Shown: positions 32,581-44,560 of the stretch, piece by piece
How the letters are laid out: the number at the start of each line of letters is the position of its first letter
Position numbering within the stretch: the stretch's first letter is position 1
DNA from: Henricia sp. BOLD:AAB3569
Lineage: Eukaryota; Echinodermata; Asteroidea; Spinulosida; Echinasteridae
Direction: 5' to 3'
Assembly (NCBI GenBank): GCA_037783545.1
Contig: JBBELK010000380.1
Location: forward strand, 124,001 to 188,000
Length of the DNA stretch: 64,000 nucleotides
Notes under the pieces: generated by a model
Seen by the model: only the letters and a program-made list of their open reading frames with translations
The model's database searches: none
Told to the model about the DNA's origin: nothing
Position numbers and translations under genes: made by a program

Positions 32581-34123
32581 ACAAGGCACTGATCGACAAC
32601 CACTCTGAAAACGTTTCAAAACACTTCCGCTAGTCCAGTTGTACCTTCGATTCATACAGCAATGAATTATTTTCTACTTCTAGTGGAGAATTTTGCAGTT
32701 AAAGGCTCCAATTAAAGGGTTTTTAACCTGATTAAACCTGCGTGGGATGAGCTGACCTCCTGAATCGTACATCTCAAAAGCAGCTCTAGAAGTGCATTCA
32801 TGCAGAGTGGCGCACCCTGCCTTGGCGGCTCTTACGGACGCTGATACAGCCAGCCTTGCTACAAGACGTAATCATCCATGTTACTGACCAATAATTATAA
32901 ATATTACGTATCCAACACCAGCAGTTAAAGAGAAGTATAACTAAGCGTGGGCGTTCGAATTCTCTCTACCCCTATACCACTGGGGATTTATGACCGCCAT
33001 CTTGAGATTGTGGCTTTTATCGTTTGTTGAAGGTTGGGTTGAAATTTCATTGATGTCAGTGAATTGCCTGACCATGACAACCCTAGGGTAGACATTTAAA
33101 TCATTGTTCTACACAAAATATTAAAGAAGTTACAGCCATTTCAGCGATTTAAGGCCAACGGCAGCCATCTTGGAATTGACCCAGATTTGAAATTGACCTC
33201 ATCTCTATCACGTGACCCTCACCTCTCATAGTTTAAAACCTCAGAATTCCATTTAGCACCTCGGAAAACCATATAGTATCAACAGAACGATCTTTAAAAT
33301 CGGCTGATGATGTACCTACACCTGACACTGCCTACAACTGGCACCTGTTAATTTTAATGGCGGCCATATTGGGAATGACCCAGATCCTCGGTCTAATCAC
33401 GTGACCCTGACCTGTCATCATTTTGAAAATCTCAGAATTGTATTTAGCACCACGGAAAACAATAATATCAACACCATGATCTTTAAAATCGGCCGATTAG
33501 TTGCCTACACCTTACATAGTTATGTGCAATAAGGCTTAAACTGGCGGCCATTTTGAAATCCAAGATGGCCGCCCTCAGCAACATTTTTGAAATTGCCAAC
33601 AATGTTTTTTGTGCTTCTGAGCACCATTGTTATACATCTAGGTAGGTGAGACCTTCTAATCATTAAGTTCCCACGGGACACCACATGCTGCCTGACTATA
33701 GGCGACATTTTAAAAAAGTGACAAAAAAAGCATTTTCAAGTAGAAGGTCGTAACATGTCGATTTAATCTAATTTTGGGGTGCTCAATCCAAAAATGACAG
33801 TTATGAAGTTGTATTTTAAGTTAAATGGGTATTTGTGGTCAAAAAATTTGTGAAAAAACACCAGTTTTTGTGCAAAAATATCCCACTGTTTTCTCAAATA
33901 GAACATGGTTACATGCCATAACATGCCACTCTTTCTAAATCCATAAATGACAGTGTCCAGCTGTATTTTAAGGGCAAAAGTCTTCTTTGGGGTAAAACAT
34001 AACACAGTTTATAAACACTAGTTTTTTAAGCCAAGCTGTATTATAAGTTAAAGGGGCTTTTGACAAAAAAATACTGAAGATCTTTTTGAAAACGTTGAGT
34101 TTTTGGTTTAAAAGGGGAGAGGT

Positions 34124-34155
<32 letters not shown>
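34124..34155. repeat. Poly-G tract of about 32 bases
   Basis: A nearly pure G run in the loop of the third hairpin of element F. The following 34156-34304 reads as a short open frame (VEQPSYEDVTLFF...) of unknown nature that I do not call as a gene. Confidence 0.8.
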
Positions 34156-34156
<1 letters not shown>

Positions 34157-34412
34157 GGAGCAACCATCTTACGAAGACGTCACCCTCTTTTTTGGCCACA
34201 TTGACTGCTACCAGATGACATGCCGGCTCATGGCACCCTTAACTAAGCTGCGCTTCAACATTGAAGGGGGACCGGGACTCCATATTCTGACGTTGCCTGA
34301 GTGAGACCCAGGGCCCGCCCAAGCACCACCTGGGTGTGCTACCTGGAAGCTAACCACCGGACACGAGTACAACAGCTGTGACAGTATGCATCTCGTTTGA
34401 TCTGGGCGGCTC

Positions 34413-34647
34413 TACACTGCAAAAACTGTGGTGTTAAATAACACCAGTGGGTGTCGTCTTATATAGATACCAAGCCTGGTGTTAAATTTTAACACCACAA
34501 GTATTAGTTTGAACACCGAGGGTGTTAAAAATAATGCATTTATTCCAAGTGTGGTATTAAACTTAACACATATGTAGATACCAGGCTTGGTATCTATATA
34601 AGACAACAACACTGGTGTTAATTTAACACCACAGTTTTCGCAGTGTA
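34413..34647. mobile_element. 235-bp MITE, TACACTGC ends
   Basis: Inverted ends TACACTGCAAAAACTGTGGT and, on the other side, ACCACAGTTTTCGCAGTGTA, with TTAACACCA words and an inner inverted pair (GATACCAAGCCTGGT and ACCAGGCTTGGTATC). No coding sequence. The TA at each end may be the target duplication. It lies in the loop of a hairpin in element F. Confidence 0.75.
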
Positions 34648-35578
34648 AGTCCGCCATGATGGATTAAGAGAACAACGATGATCACTGTACATTTGTTGTT
34701 TTTACTGCAACAGGCTTTTAAAATGTTTTTAATTATAACATCATTTAGATGTTGTTTCCTGAAAAGAACCTTTGCCCTCAAAATACATCTTGGACACCGC
34801 TATTTTTGGATTCCGCACCCCAATTTAAGTAAGAGTGGCTTGTTATTACAATGTTCTGTTTCAGAAAAAAAGCCTTGTTTTTCAACAAATTGTTATACTT
34901 TTTGCCAAATAATACCCCTTTAACGTAAAATACAGCTTCGTAACCATCATTTTTGGATTCACCACCGCAAAATTAGGTCAAATCAACATGTTACAACCTT
35001 CTACTAAAAAAATTCCTCTTTCTGCCACCTTTTTGAAATGTCGCCTATTCAACTTAGCCTTCCACCAACATTTGAAAAAATGGGGAAATGCCTGGCAACA
35101 CTGCGAAAAACAAAATATTTTCCCCCAGCTATTCTTTTTATATTCCACAAGACCAATGTCTCATCTCAACAATATGTGGCCGATGTTCAAATTGGAGCAC
35201 TACCATTTGGGTTATGAGCTGTCCAAAAATGGTATATTCTCATACTTTGAAACGTAACAAAAAACACCCCTGTTTGAATTAAATGGTATAACCCACCCAC
35301 ATACCTGGTGATTATTTGTATACATCCAGTGCAGCCTCCAAGGACCCACCTATCCATAACTGTTAAAGAAAATAATTTTCTATATCTTGTTTAATGGTGA
35401 AGCAGTTTTGAAAATATGCAAATTTCAGTCTCCAAAAAGTGAAAAAAAATTGCAAAACTAGCCTAACATCGTAATTTGGCTGTTGCCATGGCAACAAAGT
35501 TAGTTTTTTTTTTAAAAATTACCAATTTTTTTTACCGTGGCCACCCGATTCTCGATATTTACAGTCCCTCACATTTAA

Positions 35579-36790
35579 TACCCAAGTCACACTAGAGGCG
35601 GAATTAGCCGGATCGCGGAATGCCGTCGGAATGAAAATTCTTAGTATATTCCGGGATATTCAAAGTGCATTCTAAAAAATCTGACTGCATTCCGAGTGCT
35701 TTCTAAACATTTGGGCCCATTCTTGTGGCCGGCCCGAATGTTTTGCTCATGCTCAAAATTTTCGAGGTACATTCGAAGAGGAGAAATATCGAACGGCATT
35801 CGAAGTGTATTCTAACTGCATTCTGACTGCATTCTAAATATTCTTACGGCATTCAAACAGAATTCGAAACATTCTGATCGCGTTGGAGGGAAACATCGAA
35901 ATGGCAAGCCATGGCAATCCTGCCAGAATGTCCCGAATGTGACTCGAATGAGCCGGAATGCATCTCGAGTGCATCTCGATTGCTGCCGGAATCTATTTCG
36001 ATATTAAAATAGTTCAGCTGGAATGCACTTCGAATGCCTTCTGAATATTTCGATTGCCGCTCGAATACATCTCGAATGCAGTCGGAACGTCCCGATTGGC
36101 CCTTGAATGAGTCCGGACGTGATTCAGAACACCACCGAATTGCATAAAAACGCGGCTAGCTGCCGCAAAGCAACATGGTCCAGGGGGTCCATACTCTATG
36201 GTGTCTGGGCTGAAACTGATGAAAATGCTAGATTCGGCAGCGTTGTAAACCCTATCGGGGACCATTCCGGTGGCATTATTGGTACTCTCGGGACATTCGT
36301 GTTACATTCTAAGCACGGCATTCGAAGTAAATTCTAAGTATTCTATCTGCATTCTCTTTGAATTCTTAGACGTTTGAAACATATTCGGCGGCTATTCCGC
36401 GAGCGTTCTGACTGCATTTGAGGTGAATTCGTACAGCATTCGAGGCACCTTCCAACCAGACCTCGGGTGGTATTCGGGCAGTAATCGAACCGCACATGTA
36501 CGGCATTCGAAGTGCATTCTTAATATTCTTACTGCATTATAACAGCATTCTAGGTATTCCTACTGTGTTCCAACTACGTTTGTACTGTATTCGAAAGCAC
36601 CCGGAATGTGCAAGAATCATTTGAGGAGGGTTCGAACCGCTTTCTAAGTATTCGAACATAATTCTTACAAAGCTGTAAGAATGTTGGTCAGTTTGAAATT
36701 CCCGCCCGAATGTGGCACGAATTTTGAATTGTTTTCATTCTGGCTGGTTCTGCTTGATTCCTACTAATTCCGAATAAGTGTGACGGGGGC
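35579..36790. mobile_element. Non-autonomous DNA element G with ATTCGAA-word interior
   Basis: The left end TACCCAAGTCACACTAGAGG and the right end (reverse complement AAGCCCCCGTCACACTTATT) share GTCACACT and GGAATTAG words. The left flank is TTAA and the right flank TTTA. The interior is a degenerate array of GCATTCGAAGTGCATTCTAA words. No gene. Confidence 0.6.
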
Positions 36791-36960
36791 TTTACGAATG
36801 CTCACGATTCAAAATCGTAAAGGTTCGTATCCAAAATCGTGTAAGTGTGAAAGGAGCTTAATTCTTCACCATCTCACGAAATTCCGATCAAGAGCAACTA
36901 ATTAATTAGCAAACAGCAAAGATTGTGCCAAAAATAACAACAGCGCGTCATATAAAGTCT

Positions 36961-37512
36961 CTATCCAAAAATGTAATCGACCAAACCGCCAAATTGTTGT
37001 TTGATGAAGTCAATGAAATCTTTAACTTTCTCCCCAATTGCCTGAAATTTGCACTTGATCCAATTCCAAAGGCTTTTGAAAAACTCCTTGATTTTGGCAA
37101 ATAAATCCCTGATGAATTGGGTAAGCCTTACGATAATAGCGGTTGTATACTCGACAAACTCCTTAAAATCAATAAAATCTGCTTGGTATTGACTCTGCTT
37201 TTGCTGAAACTCTTCGTGGCTAGAGCAATCCTCTGGCTTCGGTTTCTTGGGCTTTTTCAACTTCACTTCTTCACGCAGATTATCGGAATGCCGAAGGAAT
37301 TCCTTGTTCATGTAGTTAAACTCTCCGTCTATGTACTTCTCGAGCTCGTCTTCATCCTCGATATTTGCTAGATCCTTTTTGGCTGTTTCTAGTTGTAGCT
37401 CGAACTTGCTGGTTATCTCTCTTTGAGTTTGATCAACTTTGGCGCGCAGACGCAGGATTGGCTCGTTTTCCGGAAGAGTAACCACTTGAGTACGACTATA
37501 TTTTGAAGCCAT
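36961..37512 (-). CDS. Orphan ORF, 183 residues, charged N-terminus and amphipathic C-terminus
   Basis: No family is recognised. The protein starts MASKYSRTQV. It has a charged helical, possibly coiled-coil, region (about 20-80), a Lys/Pro linker (KKPKKPKPED, 86-95), and a C-terminal half rich in Phe, Ile, Trp and Lys spaced as in amphipathic helices (about 112-183). There is no N-terminal signal. It lies just outside the nest of TTAA elements and is not internally repetitive, so its length is less easily explained by chance than the repeat ORFs. Membrane association is a reasonable inference from the C-terminus. Origin in a Polinton- or virus-like element is possible but unsupported by any diagnostic motif. 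Confidence 0.5.
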   Translation of the reverse strand: MASKYSRTQVVTLPENEPILRLRAKVDQTQREITSKFELQLETAKKDLANIEDEDELEKYIDGEFNYMNKEFLRHSDNLREEVKLKKPKKPKPEDCSSHEEFQQKQSQYQADFIDFKEFVEYTTAIIVRLTQFIRDLFAKIKEFFKSLWNWIKCKFQAIGEKVKDFIDFIKQQFGGLVDYIFG

Positions 37513-37622
37513 TCTGAAAAATACACGAAGTCACGTTTAACAATAATCCCTAAACGAAAATTACAAAAGATTACAGCTGTACTATGCGCAGTTTTGCAGT
37601 TTTCATGCAATCATCGTGCAAA

Positions 37623-37799
37623 ATGGCGTTTCACGAAAACATGATGTTAATTTGGTTACTCGTTTGTCTCGAACACATGAACGAAAACGACCAAAAAAAT
37701 GACGAAATTATGATGTACTTTTTCACTTTCTTTTTCTCCGCCATTTTTCTTGGTAGCACGTTCACGCTTCCTCACGGAATGAAACTTCTCACAAATTAA
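37623..37799 (+). CDS. Possible small membrane ORF divergent from the 183-residue ORF
   Basis: 58 residues from MAFHENMM, with two hydrophobic stretches (MMLIWLLVCLE and YFFTFFFSAIFLG). It is divergent from the neighbouring orphan ORF, about 110 bp away. Short and A/T-rich, so it may be chance. Confidence 0.2.
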   Translation: MAFHENMMLIWLLVCLEHMNENDQKNDEIMMYFFTFFFSAIFLGSTFTLPHGMKLLTN

Positions 37800-38576
37800 A
37801 TTGTAAATTGTATAAAACACCAAGCGAGGAAATATCCCCGATTATCTTACATCCCCATGTTGGGGAGGGGGGTTTGTGAATTCCTGCAGTTAATTAGTAA
37901 AATACAATTATTTCAGTCAAGATTACGGAACAAAATCTAAAGAAAAAATACGTTGGACGATTGTTTGTGTGTAAAGATTCATTGGGAAAAAGAGACCACT
38001 GTCCAGAATTCTAGAGATTCCAAGGACCTCCATGGTGTTTTTTCAATGTTTGATTTGGACTGTAAGCTAAGATTTTAGAAATGTGCTTTTTCACTATAAA
38101 GCGCGTGCAAACAAATTCCAACATAGCGATTGGGAGTAAATAGCCTATACAAGCAGAGTGCTATTCTATGACATTCTTTGATTTAAATTTAATTGAACAG
38201 ATATGTTAATGATTCAAATCTTATGCAAACATGTTAGGATAACTGTTGAACTACAAAAATGAATCACTGGAATGTTGAAAGCAGGTGCATTATCACAAAA
38301 AAATGGCCTAAATGCTGAGATTTTGTCAGAGGTATGAATAATTTTGAACGGGCACAAACAGAAAGCAAATCTGGACATTAGCTGATTTGCTATAAAGAGA
38401 GTTCATGCCTTCATGCTCAGTTTGGGGGTCAAAACCCCTCCCTGCTCCGACACCAACAAATATAATGTAATGCATTTTGTGTGTGTCCGCCTGTCCGAAA
38501 CGAGCTGACATAAAACATCTGACTGGCAAAATCTCCTCCTGGAAAAATTCCTGGATCCGCCCCCGCGCAGAATATA
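37800..38576. other. Gap with no gene seen
   Basis: A/T-rich unique sequence. A GGATCCGCCCC word near 38550 resembles joints found in dispersed repeats. The non-LTR fragment begins after it. Confidence 0.4.
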
Positions 38577-39108
38577 CTAAGTCTGAAACACACTGCAAGG
38601 GTGTGATCACGGGCATCCCACATGACATCACAGATGACGAAATACTAGCAGCCTGCTGTAAAAAATACGGTGTCCTTGAAGCAAAGCGACTCATGCGGAA
38701 ACGAGAGGGAAAACTTAACAGCATATCGGTCAGTTTGACATTCAATGTACCAACCCTACCGGAAAAGATTCAACTGGGCTACGAAAACTTCGAGGTGAAA
38801 CCTTTCATACCACCAGTCATTAGATGTTTCAACTGTCAACGACTAGGCCACGTAGCTAACAACTGTCGCAGTGCCACCAGATGCGTCAGATGCGGCGGGC
38901 CCCACACTTTCGACCAATGTCGCGAAAAAGACAACGTTAGATGCTGTCAGAGGCTGCAACACAATCCGGCAGAAAAGACAAATTTAGGGCATAAGAGTAT
39001 CTTACAACGTATCGTACGCAGAAGCTGCTCAAGCCTGACACACAACCCAACCACAACCAAGATCAACAACCACCGCCTTCAACCGAGTAAACGCCAACAC
39101 ACACCGTA
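38577..39108 (+). pseudogene. Non-LTR retrotransposon ORF1 fragment with zinc knuckles
   Basis: The frame reads GVITGIPHDITDDEI, an RRM-like start, then VKPFIPPVIRCFNCQRLGHVANNC, a CCHC knuckle, followed by CVRCGGPHTFDQC, a second. This is typical of ORF1 of Jockey/I/Nimb-type non-LTR elements, an RNA-binding protein of the retrotransposition particle. The 5' part is missing: the reading is continuous with unrelated sequence upstream. The frame degrades after the second knuckle and an insertion begins at 39109. Confidence 0.82.
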
Positions 39109-40073
39109 TTTACACTGGTCCCGAGCTCGGGATCAAGATTGTGTTGAGGTTAACCGCAATGGCCTCGAGTGCCGCGTTTATATCTGTTGTTGATCTCGAG
39201 CGCGGCCAGAAGTTGCAGTCAAAGGTCAAGCTAATGCAACAGAATTCCGAGATGTTCCGACCAGTTTAGCCATTATTTCTGCGCTGGCCCAAATGTCCAA
39301 AAACTTCGCCAGTTCGTCGTTGCTCCACGAGCGCCCGCGAACTTCGTTTCCCATCTTTTCACACGAAGACAACTCGACTCGGCTACATCGTCTTCGTCAA
39401 CTTCTCTTCACGACGAAATAATGTCAACTTATGCCATGTATGCTATGTCGGAAATCGTTGATTGACACTCCGAAATCCTTGATATAATAACTAAAAACTA
39501 AGCTGTATGATAATGACAAAGTGTCGCTAGATAGTTGCAGAAAGTAGAGAAGTTGCAGAAAGTAGAGGAAATACAGAAACACTTTTTCCCAACGTGTGAA
39601 GTTTGTATCGGACACGCAAAAGAGTTTGCTGAATGCAGGATACCAATTACGTTTGTAGCTACGTTGTTGTGTTTTCGTAACGGACACCAGCGAGATTCTC
39701 AGCGTTGTATCACATGTCGCGTCGGGGTATCATGCATTTTGTCATGGCATATATGCCTGCACACAATGCATGCAACCAGTGGTACCTTTGTGCGTGTATA
39801 CAAGTACTACGTGTACACGTGTACATAATACGAGCGCGGGCTCCCCTGGAATTTTCGCGCGCTTTAGCCCGCAACAGGATGTGGGGAAGATTTATTGCCC
39901 AGCTAACCGCAGACTGATCCCGAGCTCGGGATCGAACCCTCCGCCATCGCGAGACCAAAATCTCGGGGTCTGATCCGGGGCCAGTTTGGTTCCGAGAGCG
40001 TTTACACCTATTTGTGATCCGGGGCTGATCCCGGAGCTCGGTGTTCGATCCCGAGCTCGGGATCAAGTGTAAA
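39109..40073. mobile_element. 965-bp insertion with TTTACACT ends and GATCCCGAGCTCGGGATC palindromes
   Basis: The left end TTTACACTGGTCCCGAGCTC and the right end (reverse complement TTTACACTTGATCCCGAGCTC) are inverted. The palindrome CCCGAGCTCGGGATC recurs near 39118, 39920 and 40048. No target duplication is clear. It separates the ORF1 fragment from the endonuclease fragment of the non-LTR element. Confidence 0.6.
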
Positions 40074-40509
40074 CAGTTTGATCGAAACCATGGAGACGAG
40101 AATACAACAATCATCCCAGCCGTCAACCACAAAGCCGACTAAACAAAGAAGTGTCAAGGACGCCGCATGCCAAACCGACCAAACCAGAGTCCGGCCTACA
40201 TTAATGCCTTTGTAATCAACAATTCGTGTAGAACTTTTCACCAGAGCGATGCATCTGGGATTCCATCAAGAAAAAAGAAGAAAGGATCACCGCCATCGGG
40301 ACGCTAGTCGACCACCTTGGCCAGGCAGTAGAAACGCCCAAACACAAAGAGACTAAACGTGGCAAACAAAGAACTTCAATACAATCACCATCTGGCAGCA
40401 AGCGAAGTAATTCGTCCAGCCGCAAAACATCACAAACAAAGATGGCCCGACCACCAACCCCCACCACCAATACAAATCAAAATTCTAAGGATAAACCTAG
40501 CAAGTCATC

Positions 40510-40846
40510 ATGATTGTTTTATTAATGGTACTCGGCGTTTTACAATGGAATGCACAATCTCTGCTCGCACACAATAGAGAGTTTAAAGCCGCCATTAATT
40601 CATGGCTGACAAGCCTGATATTGTGTGCATACAAGGAACTTGGTTTAAGCAGGACAAATCATTATCCGGGTATGATGTTTATCGATCTGATCGAAAATCT
40701 GAATCTAAGAAATCAGGCGGGGGTTGTGCATTCCTTGTAAAACGCGACCTTGCATTCAAATTTATATCTGGTACACATCACCCTATTGAATATCATGTAG
40801 CCAAGCAGAAGACAATAAAGAGAATGGACAACTTTTTGCAGGGTTG
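40510..40846 (+). pseudogene. Non-LTR retrotransposon ORF2 stub: AP-endonuclease N-terminus
   Basis: VLQWNAQSLLAHNREFKAAI reads in one frame, and after a one-base shift KPDIVCIQGTWFKQDKSLSGYDVYRSDR in another, then GGGCAFLVKRDLAFKF. This is the start of an AP-like endonuclease with the Asn-Ala-Gln-Ser and QxTWF motifs (Gly replaces the usual catalytic Glu of QETW). The domain stops near 40846; no RT follows. With the ORF1 fragment it forms one truncated Jockey/I-type copy. Confidence 0.8.
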
Positions 40847-40847
40847 A

Positions 40848-41383
40848 CAACGGTGGTGTTACTTCATTGGATAACGATGATATATTACAAGTTCTTTTTG
40901 CACTCTGTGCAGGTAGTGTTTATGGCAAAGATACAGTATAAGTAAGGCTAAGGGCTAAGTAAAAAAGGCTACCAGAAAAACCGGCAAAACCTGTAAGAAA
41001 TAAAGCAAAAGTATTAATATAAATGTAATCCAAAAATTACCGTTTCAAAAATAACATTATTACTGGAGAAATTGTTAAATTTGAGCAATAAAAGTGTTTG
41101 TAAAATTAACAAGTTTGTGTAAATCTCGTGCATCATCGTCACTCAATTGCAATGACCATGGAAACAAGTTGAAGTACCTTGAGAAATTGTTTGACGAATT
41201 TGAACAGTATCATTTATCCAATACAGCATTGCGTAAGTAAAATACGTCTGTTCAACTAATACATGTACACTTATGTTAACACCGTACCTCAGCTTGGTGT
41301 TAAAGAACGTTCCAGGTGCACTGGCGAGACCGACAACGTACAACCATAGTCCGTGCACTAAAAGAAATAAGGAACACTAATAA
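40848..41383. other. Gap with no feature seen
   Basis: A/T-rich unique sequence between the non-LTR fragment and the first Helitron-like terminus. Confidence 0.4.
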
Positions 41384-43532
41384 CTAGAGCTTCGCGTTTG
41401 TGTTTTTTACAAACGCAAGGTGATCGGGTGACATAAACATTGAAATGATGACGACGACACAGTTTTGAGATTGTTTGATGTTGAAAAAGTATTGGAATTA
41501 TCAAGACATGACTGACTATTCAACGCTAAAATTGTGTATCTGATGACATCATAATTGTCAATCTCATCATAACGTTACTATTGTGTGCACAGATTGTTCA
41601 AGTATCTACTGAAGAACAAGTTTTGACATGTATATGTGGTGAAAGAATCTTTTCAATATCTATTACAGTTCTAAAGATTTTGTCGTTTGAGATCATATTA
41701 CTGTAGTATATCGCCGTGTGGGGAGTTGGGGTTCAATTGCATCTAGAATAAACTGACGCTCCAGTCAACTTGAGTTGCGGTCCACCATGTCCATTTTATT
41801 TCCAACACAGCAACGATTTCCAGCATGTCACATTCACAGTTTTCGGGGAGAAGACATATTTACTCTGGTCCGCCGACTAAGGCTAGCCGTACATAATTAC
41901 ACCCAAGATACAACAGCTAAGTCACCAAAAGTAAATGTCCTTGTGCTATCAAGTGTTCATTCAACTTTCCTGGCGATAATGCCACGGAAACTAGCAGTTT
42001 TACATCTTCAACAGTCCAATTTTCTCGGTTCCTCCCTGGCCCTAAAAAGATACATTATGACCTCTGACCCGAGACAGGCCGCCTAGATACAAGTTCTATT
42101 ATTAGAAGTCGAGCACTATATATGGGCGCAAATCGTCAGATTAGTGGAGGCTTGGCATAGCGCCCTCAAACGACTGAGTTAGCTTAATTATCAAGGGACC
42201 CAACAAATTATTTCTCCACATTACGTAACCACCGTGCACGTGATTACGTCATCAGTGGTATATATGTAGTCATAAAGTCCACATGTGAGGGAACATTTCG
42301 TTCCGTACAACTATGGTCAAATTCCCTACCACTTTGGCTCTATTTGCATTCAAAATGCTAAAAAATTGTACATTTTCGAACCTCTTCCGGTTTGGACCGG
42401 AGGTTTGGGTCACACAGGGGTCATGCCATTGTATGATTTGTTCAGTTCATTGCGACCTATCATGCTGTGAAAGAATTGTTCAAGTATCTATTACGATTCT
42501 TGAGATATGAATTTTTGAAATAATAACCATTTAATTTTTGTAATTTGACACCTGTGACGATATCATGACGTCACAATGTTGTGCACAAATTGTTCAACAA
42601 TTTGATAAACATCAAGTTCTTAAATGTGGCGAAAGAATCATGCAAATATCTGCTGTAGTTCTCAAGATACAGCATTTTTAAACAATTCAGCTCCAAATTT
42701 GCGTATTTTGACACCACATTACGTAACTACCGTCCATGTGATGACGTCACCAATGGTATAGTCAAAAAGTCCACATGTGTGGAAACATTTCGTTCCGTAG
42801 AAATATGGTCAAATTCACTACCACTTTGAATCTATTTGCATTCAAAACGCTTTAATAAATGCACATTTTCGAACAACTTCCGGTTTGGACCGGAAGTAGG
42901 CGCCACACAGGGGTCATGACATCGTATGATTTGTTCAGTTCATTTAGACTTATCATGTTGTGAAAGAATTGTTCAAGTATCTATTACGGTTCTTGAGATA
43001 TGAACTTTGGAAATAATAACCTTTGAATTTTTGTAATTTGACACCTGATGACGTCATGATTACGTCACACTTGATGCCATCATGATACTATACATTCTGG
43101 TGAAAGTCTGCCGTAGGGCCTATGTCTGTATCTAATCTACTAACGATTCAGCTTGGTTTGATGGGCATTGTTGCTGGTAAGTGTAAAAACTGAGATTCTC
43201 AGTTTCGTTGAACTTTGACCTCCAATTGACCCCAGAAGGAAGGGTCAGATGAAAATGCCCACACAAAGAACATTGTAGGCCATGATCTGATCTATATGCT
43301 TGCTAAACACGAAGATCATTGGTCACGTGGTTTTCCAGACGGAAGCATTTTAAAACATGCATAATGTTGTCATTTGTGGGTTGTAATTTGATACCCGATG
43401 ACGTCACAGTGACGTCACACTTGTATGCACACCTTCACATGGGGGTTGATGTTCCTACCAAGTTTCAAGTTAATAGCTTGAACCGTTTTCAAGAAAAGCT
43501 CTGGAATCGTTTGAGTGGAAAAAGAAAAAAAA
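41384..43532 (-). mobile_element. Helitron-like unit, minus orientation
   Basis: On the minus strand the unit ends with the hairpin GCGTTTGT...ACAAACGC (41394-41416), then CTAG (41384-41387), then T, as Helitron 3' ends do. Within it a block of about 0.5 kb is repeated (42218 and 42715 start CACATTACGTAAC), each copy with CTTCCGGTTTGGACCGG and TGACGTCA words. No Rep/helicase gene is present, so it is non-autonomous. The 5' boundary is taken as the next unit's CTAG and is uncertain. Confidence 0.5.
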
Positions 43533-44560
43533 CTAGGGCTACGTCTGTTCTATGAACAGAGCGTAGGGGTTTTTCCCATGTTTTTAACGTCAAAACTTGA
43601 AAAACACCTAACCAGAATACAATGAACCAAATTCTCTCTCTTTGAACACTTTTAAATTATAAGCCAAAAACTGTTTGACCAATGGTTATCGAGATAAAAG
43701 GTCACCCTTTTCATATTTTTTTAAAGCTTGGCTATAACCATAATACTATGAGTCCCGTGTTGTTTGTTATCACTTTTAAATTATAAGCCAACGAAGGTTT
43801 GACCACTAGGAAACGAGGTCAAAGGTCAAGCAATGTGCGCGTCTGCATATATTTTTATTTCAATCACCTGTAACCTGACACGCGATGATGTCATCATGAC
43901 ATCATCAGTTAAATACCTTTGTTAATGACCGTATATGGCGCAGGAATCACGATCATAGGTCAATCGGATGATATATTATGAATGTTTGAATATGGAAAAC
44001 ATTAAATGGTATGCTCCTTTAATCTGATACCTGATTAAGTTTGCCTTGGTTGGGGAAGTACTACTGTACAGATCTACCACTTCCAGGTGTTTGATGAACT
44101 GTGAGATACCAAGTCATGGTGCAGGTAAGATTCCTTTGACTTTTGATTACTTAATTAGCTCCTTGAGGAGTATCATAACATGTATAGGTTCAGGATTTAT
44201 ACTAAGAGAGTCTTGAGCCAAATTTCATACAAAACAAAATAACATGTACATTATGGAAATAGTACAGAAGCCTTCATCGATTGAGAAAAGATTTGTTTAG
44301 ATTTGAAAATATGGCAATTTTCAGTTTTTGCACTTTTAAAAACATCAATTAAGTTACTGTAACATTTTTACTATTTGTCATAATGTCACATGCTATAAAT
44401 TAAATATTTAAAAAATTTATCCTGAAAACTCAGTTTAGAGGCAAGTTTTATTTCCCTTTGCGAATTATAAACTGTTCATTAGGTGACCAAAACTCATCCC
44501 GATCACCTATTGCTTCTGTACGATTTCTTTGTCTTTTTTGGCTTTTTCGCTAGGACGAAA
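43533..44560 (-). mobile_element. Second minus-oriented Helitron-like unit, partial
   Basis: CTAG at 43533-43536 lies next to an imperfect hairpin (CTACGTCTGTTC / GAACAGAGCGTAG). The interior matches, in reverse complement, the TTGACCTTTGACCT and TTGGTCAAAC blocks of the plus-oriented units. The junction with the plus-oriented array near 44560-44613 contains the perfect hairpin GGCTTTTTCG/CGAAAAAGCC. Confidence 0.5.

Larger units (their letters stand above)
30000..35574. mobile_element. Large nested-hairpin DNA element F with TTAA target duplication
   Basis: The termini GAGTGAGGGACTGTAAATATC and (reverse complement) ATGTGAGGGACTGTAAATATC are flanked by TTAA at 29996-29999 and 35575-35578. 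The outer arms 30000-30430 and 35200-35574 pair. Inside, 30440-31200 pairs with 32730-33700 around a C-rich satellite, and 33700-34060 pairs with 34680-35040 around a G-run and a MITE. This gives three hairpins, two side by side within one. There is no transposase, so the element is non-autonomous. TTAA fits a Kolobok or piggyBac-type donor. Confidence 0.8.

Noticed and set aside
31282..32655. Pro-rich plus-strand and Gly/Trp-rich minus-strand ORFs
   Set aside because: They are by-products of the C-rich satellite; both strands are open because of composition.
34086..34304. Short ORF with poly-Gly run
   Set aside because: The Gly run is the G homopolymer; the remaining ~49 codons show no domain and could be chance.
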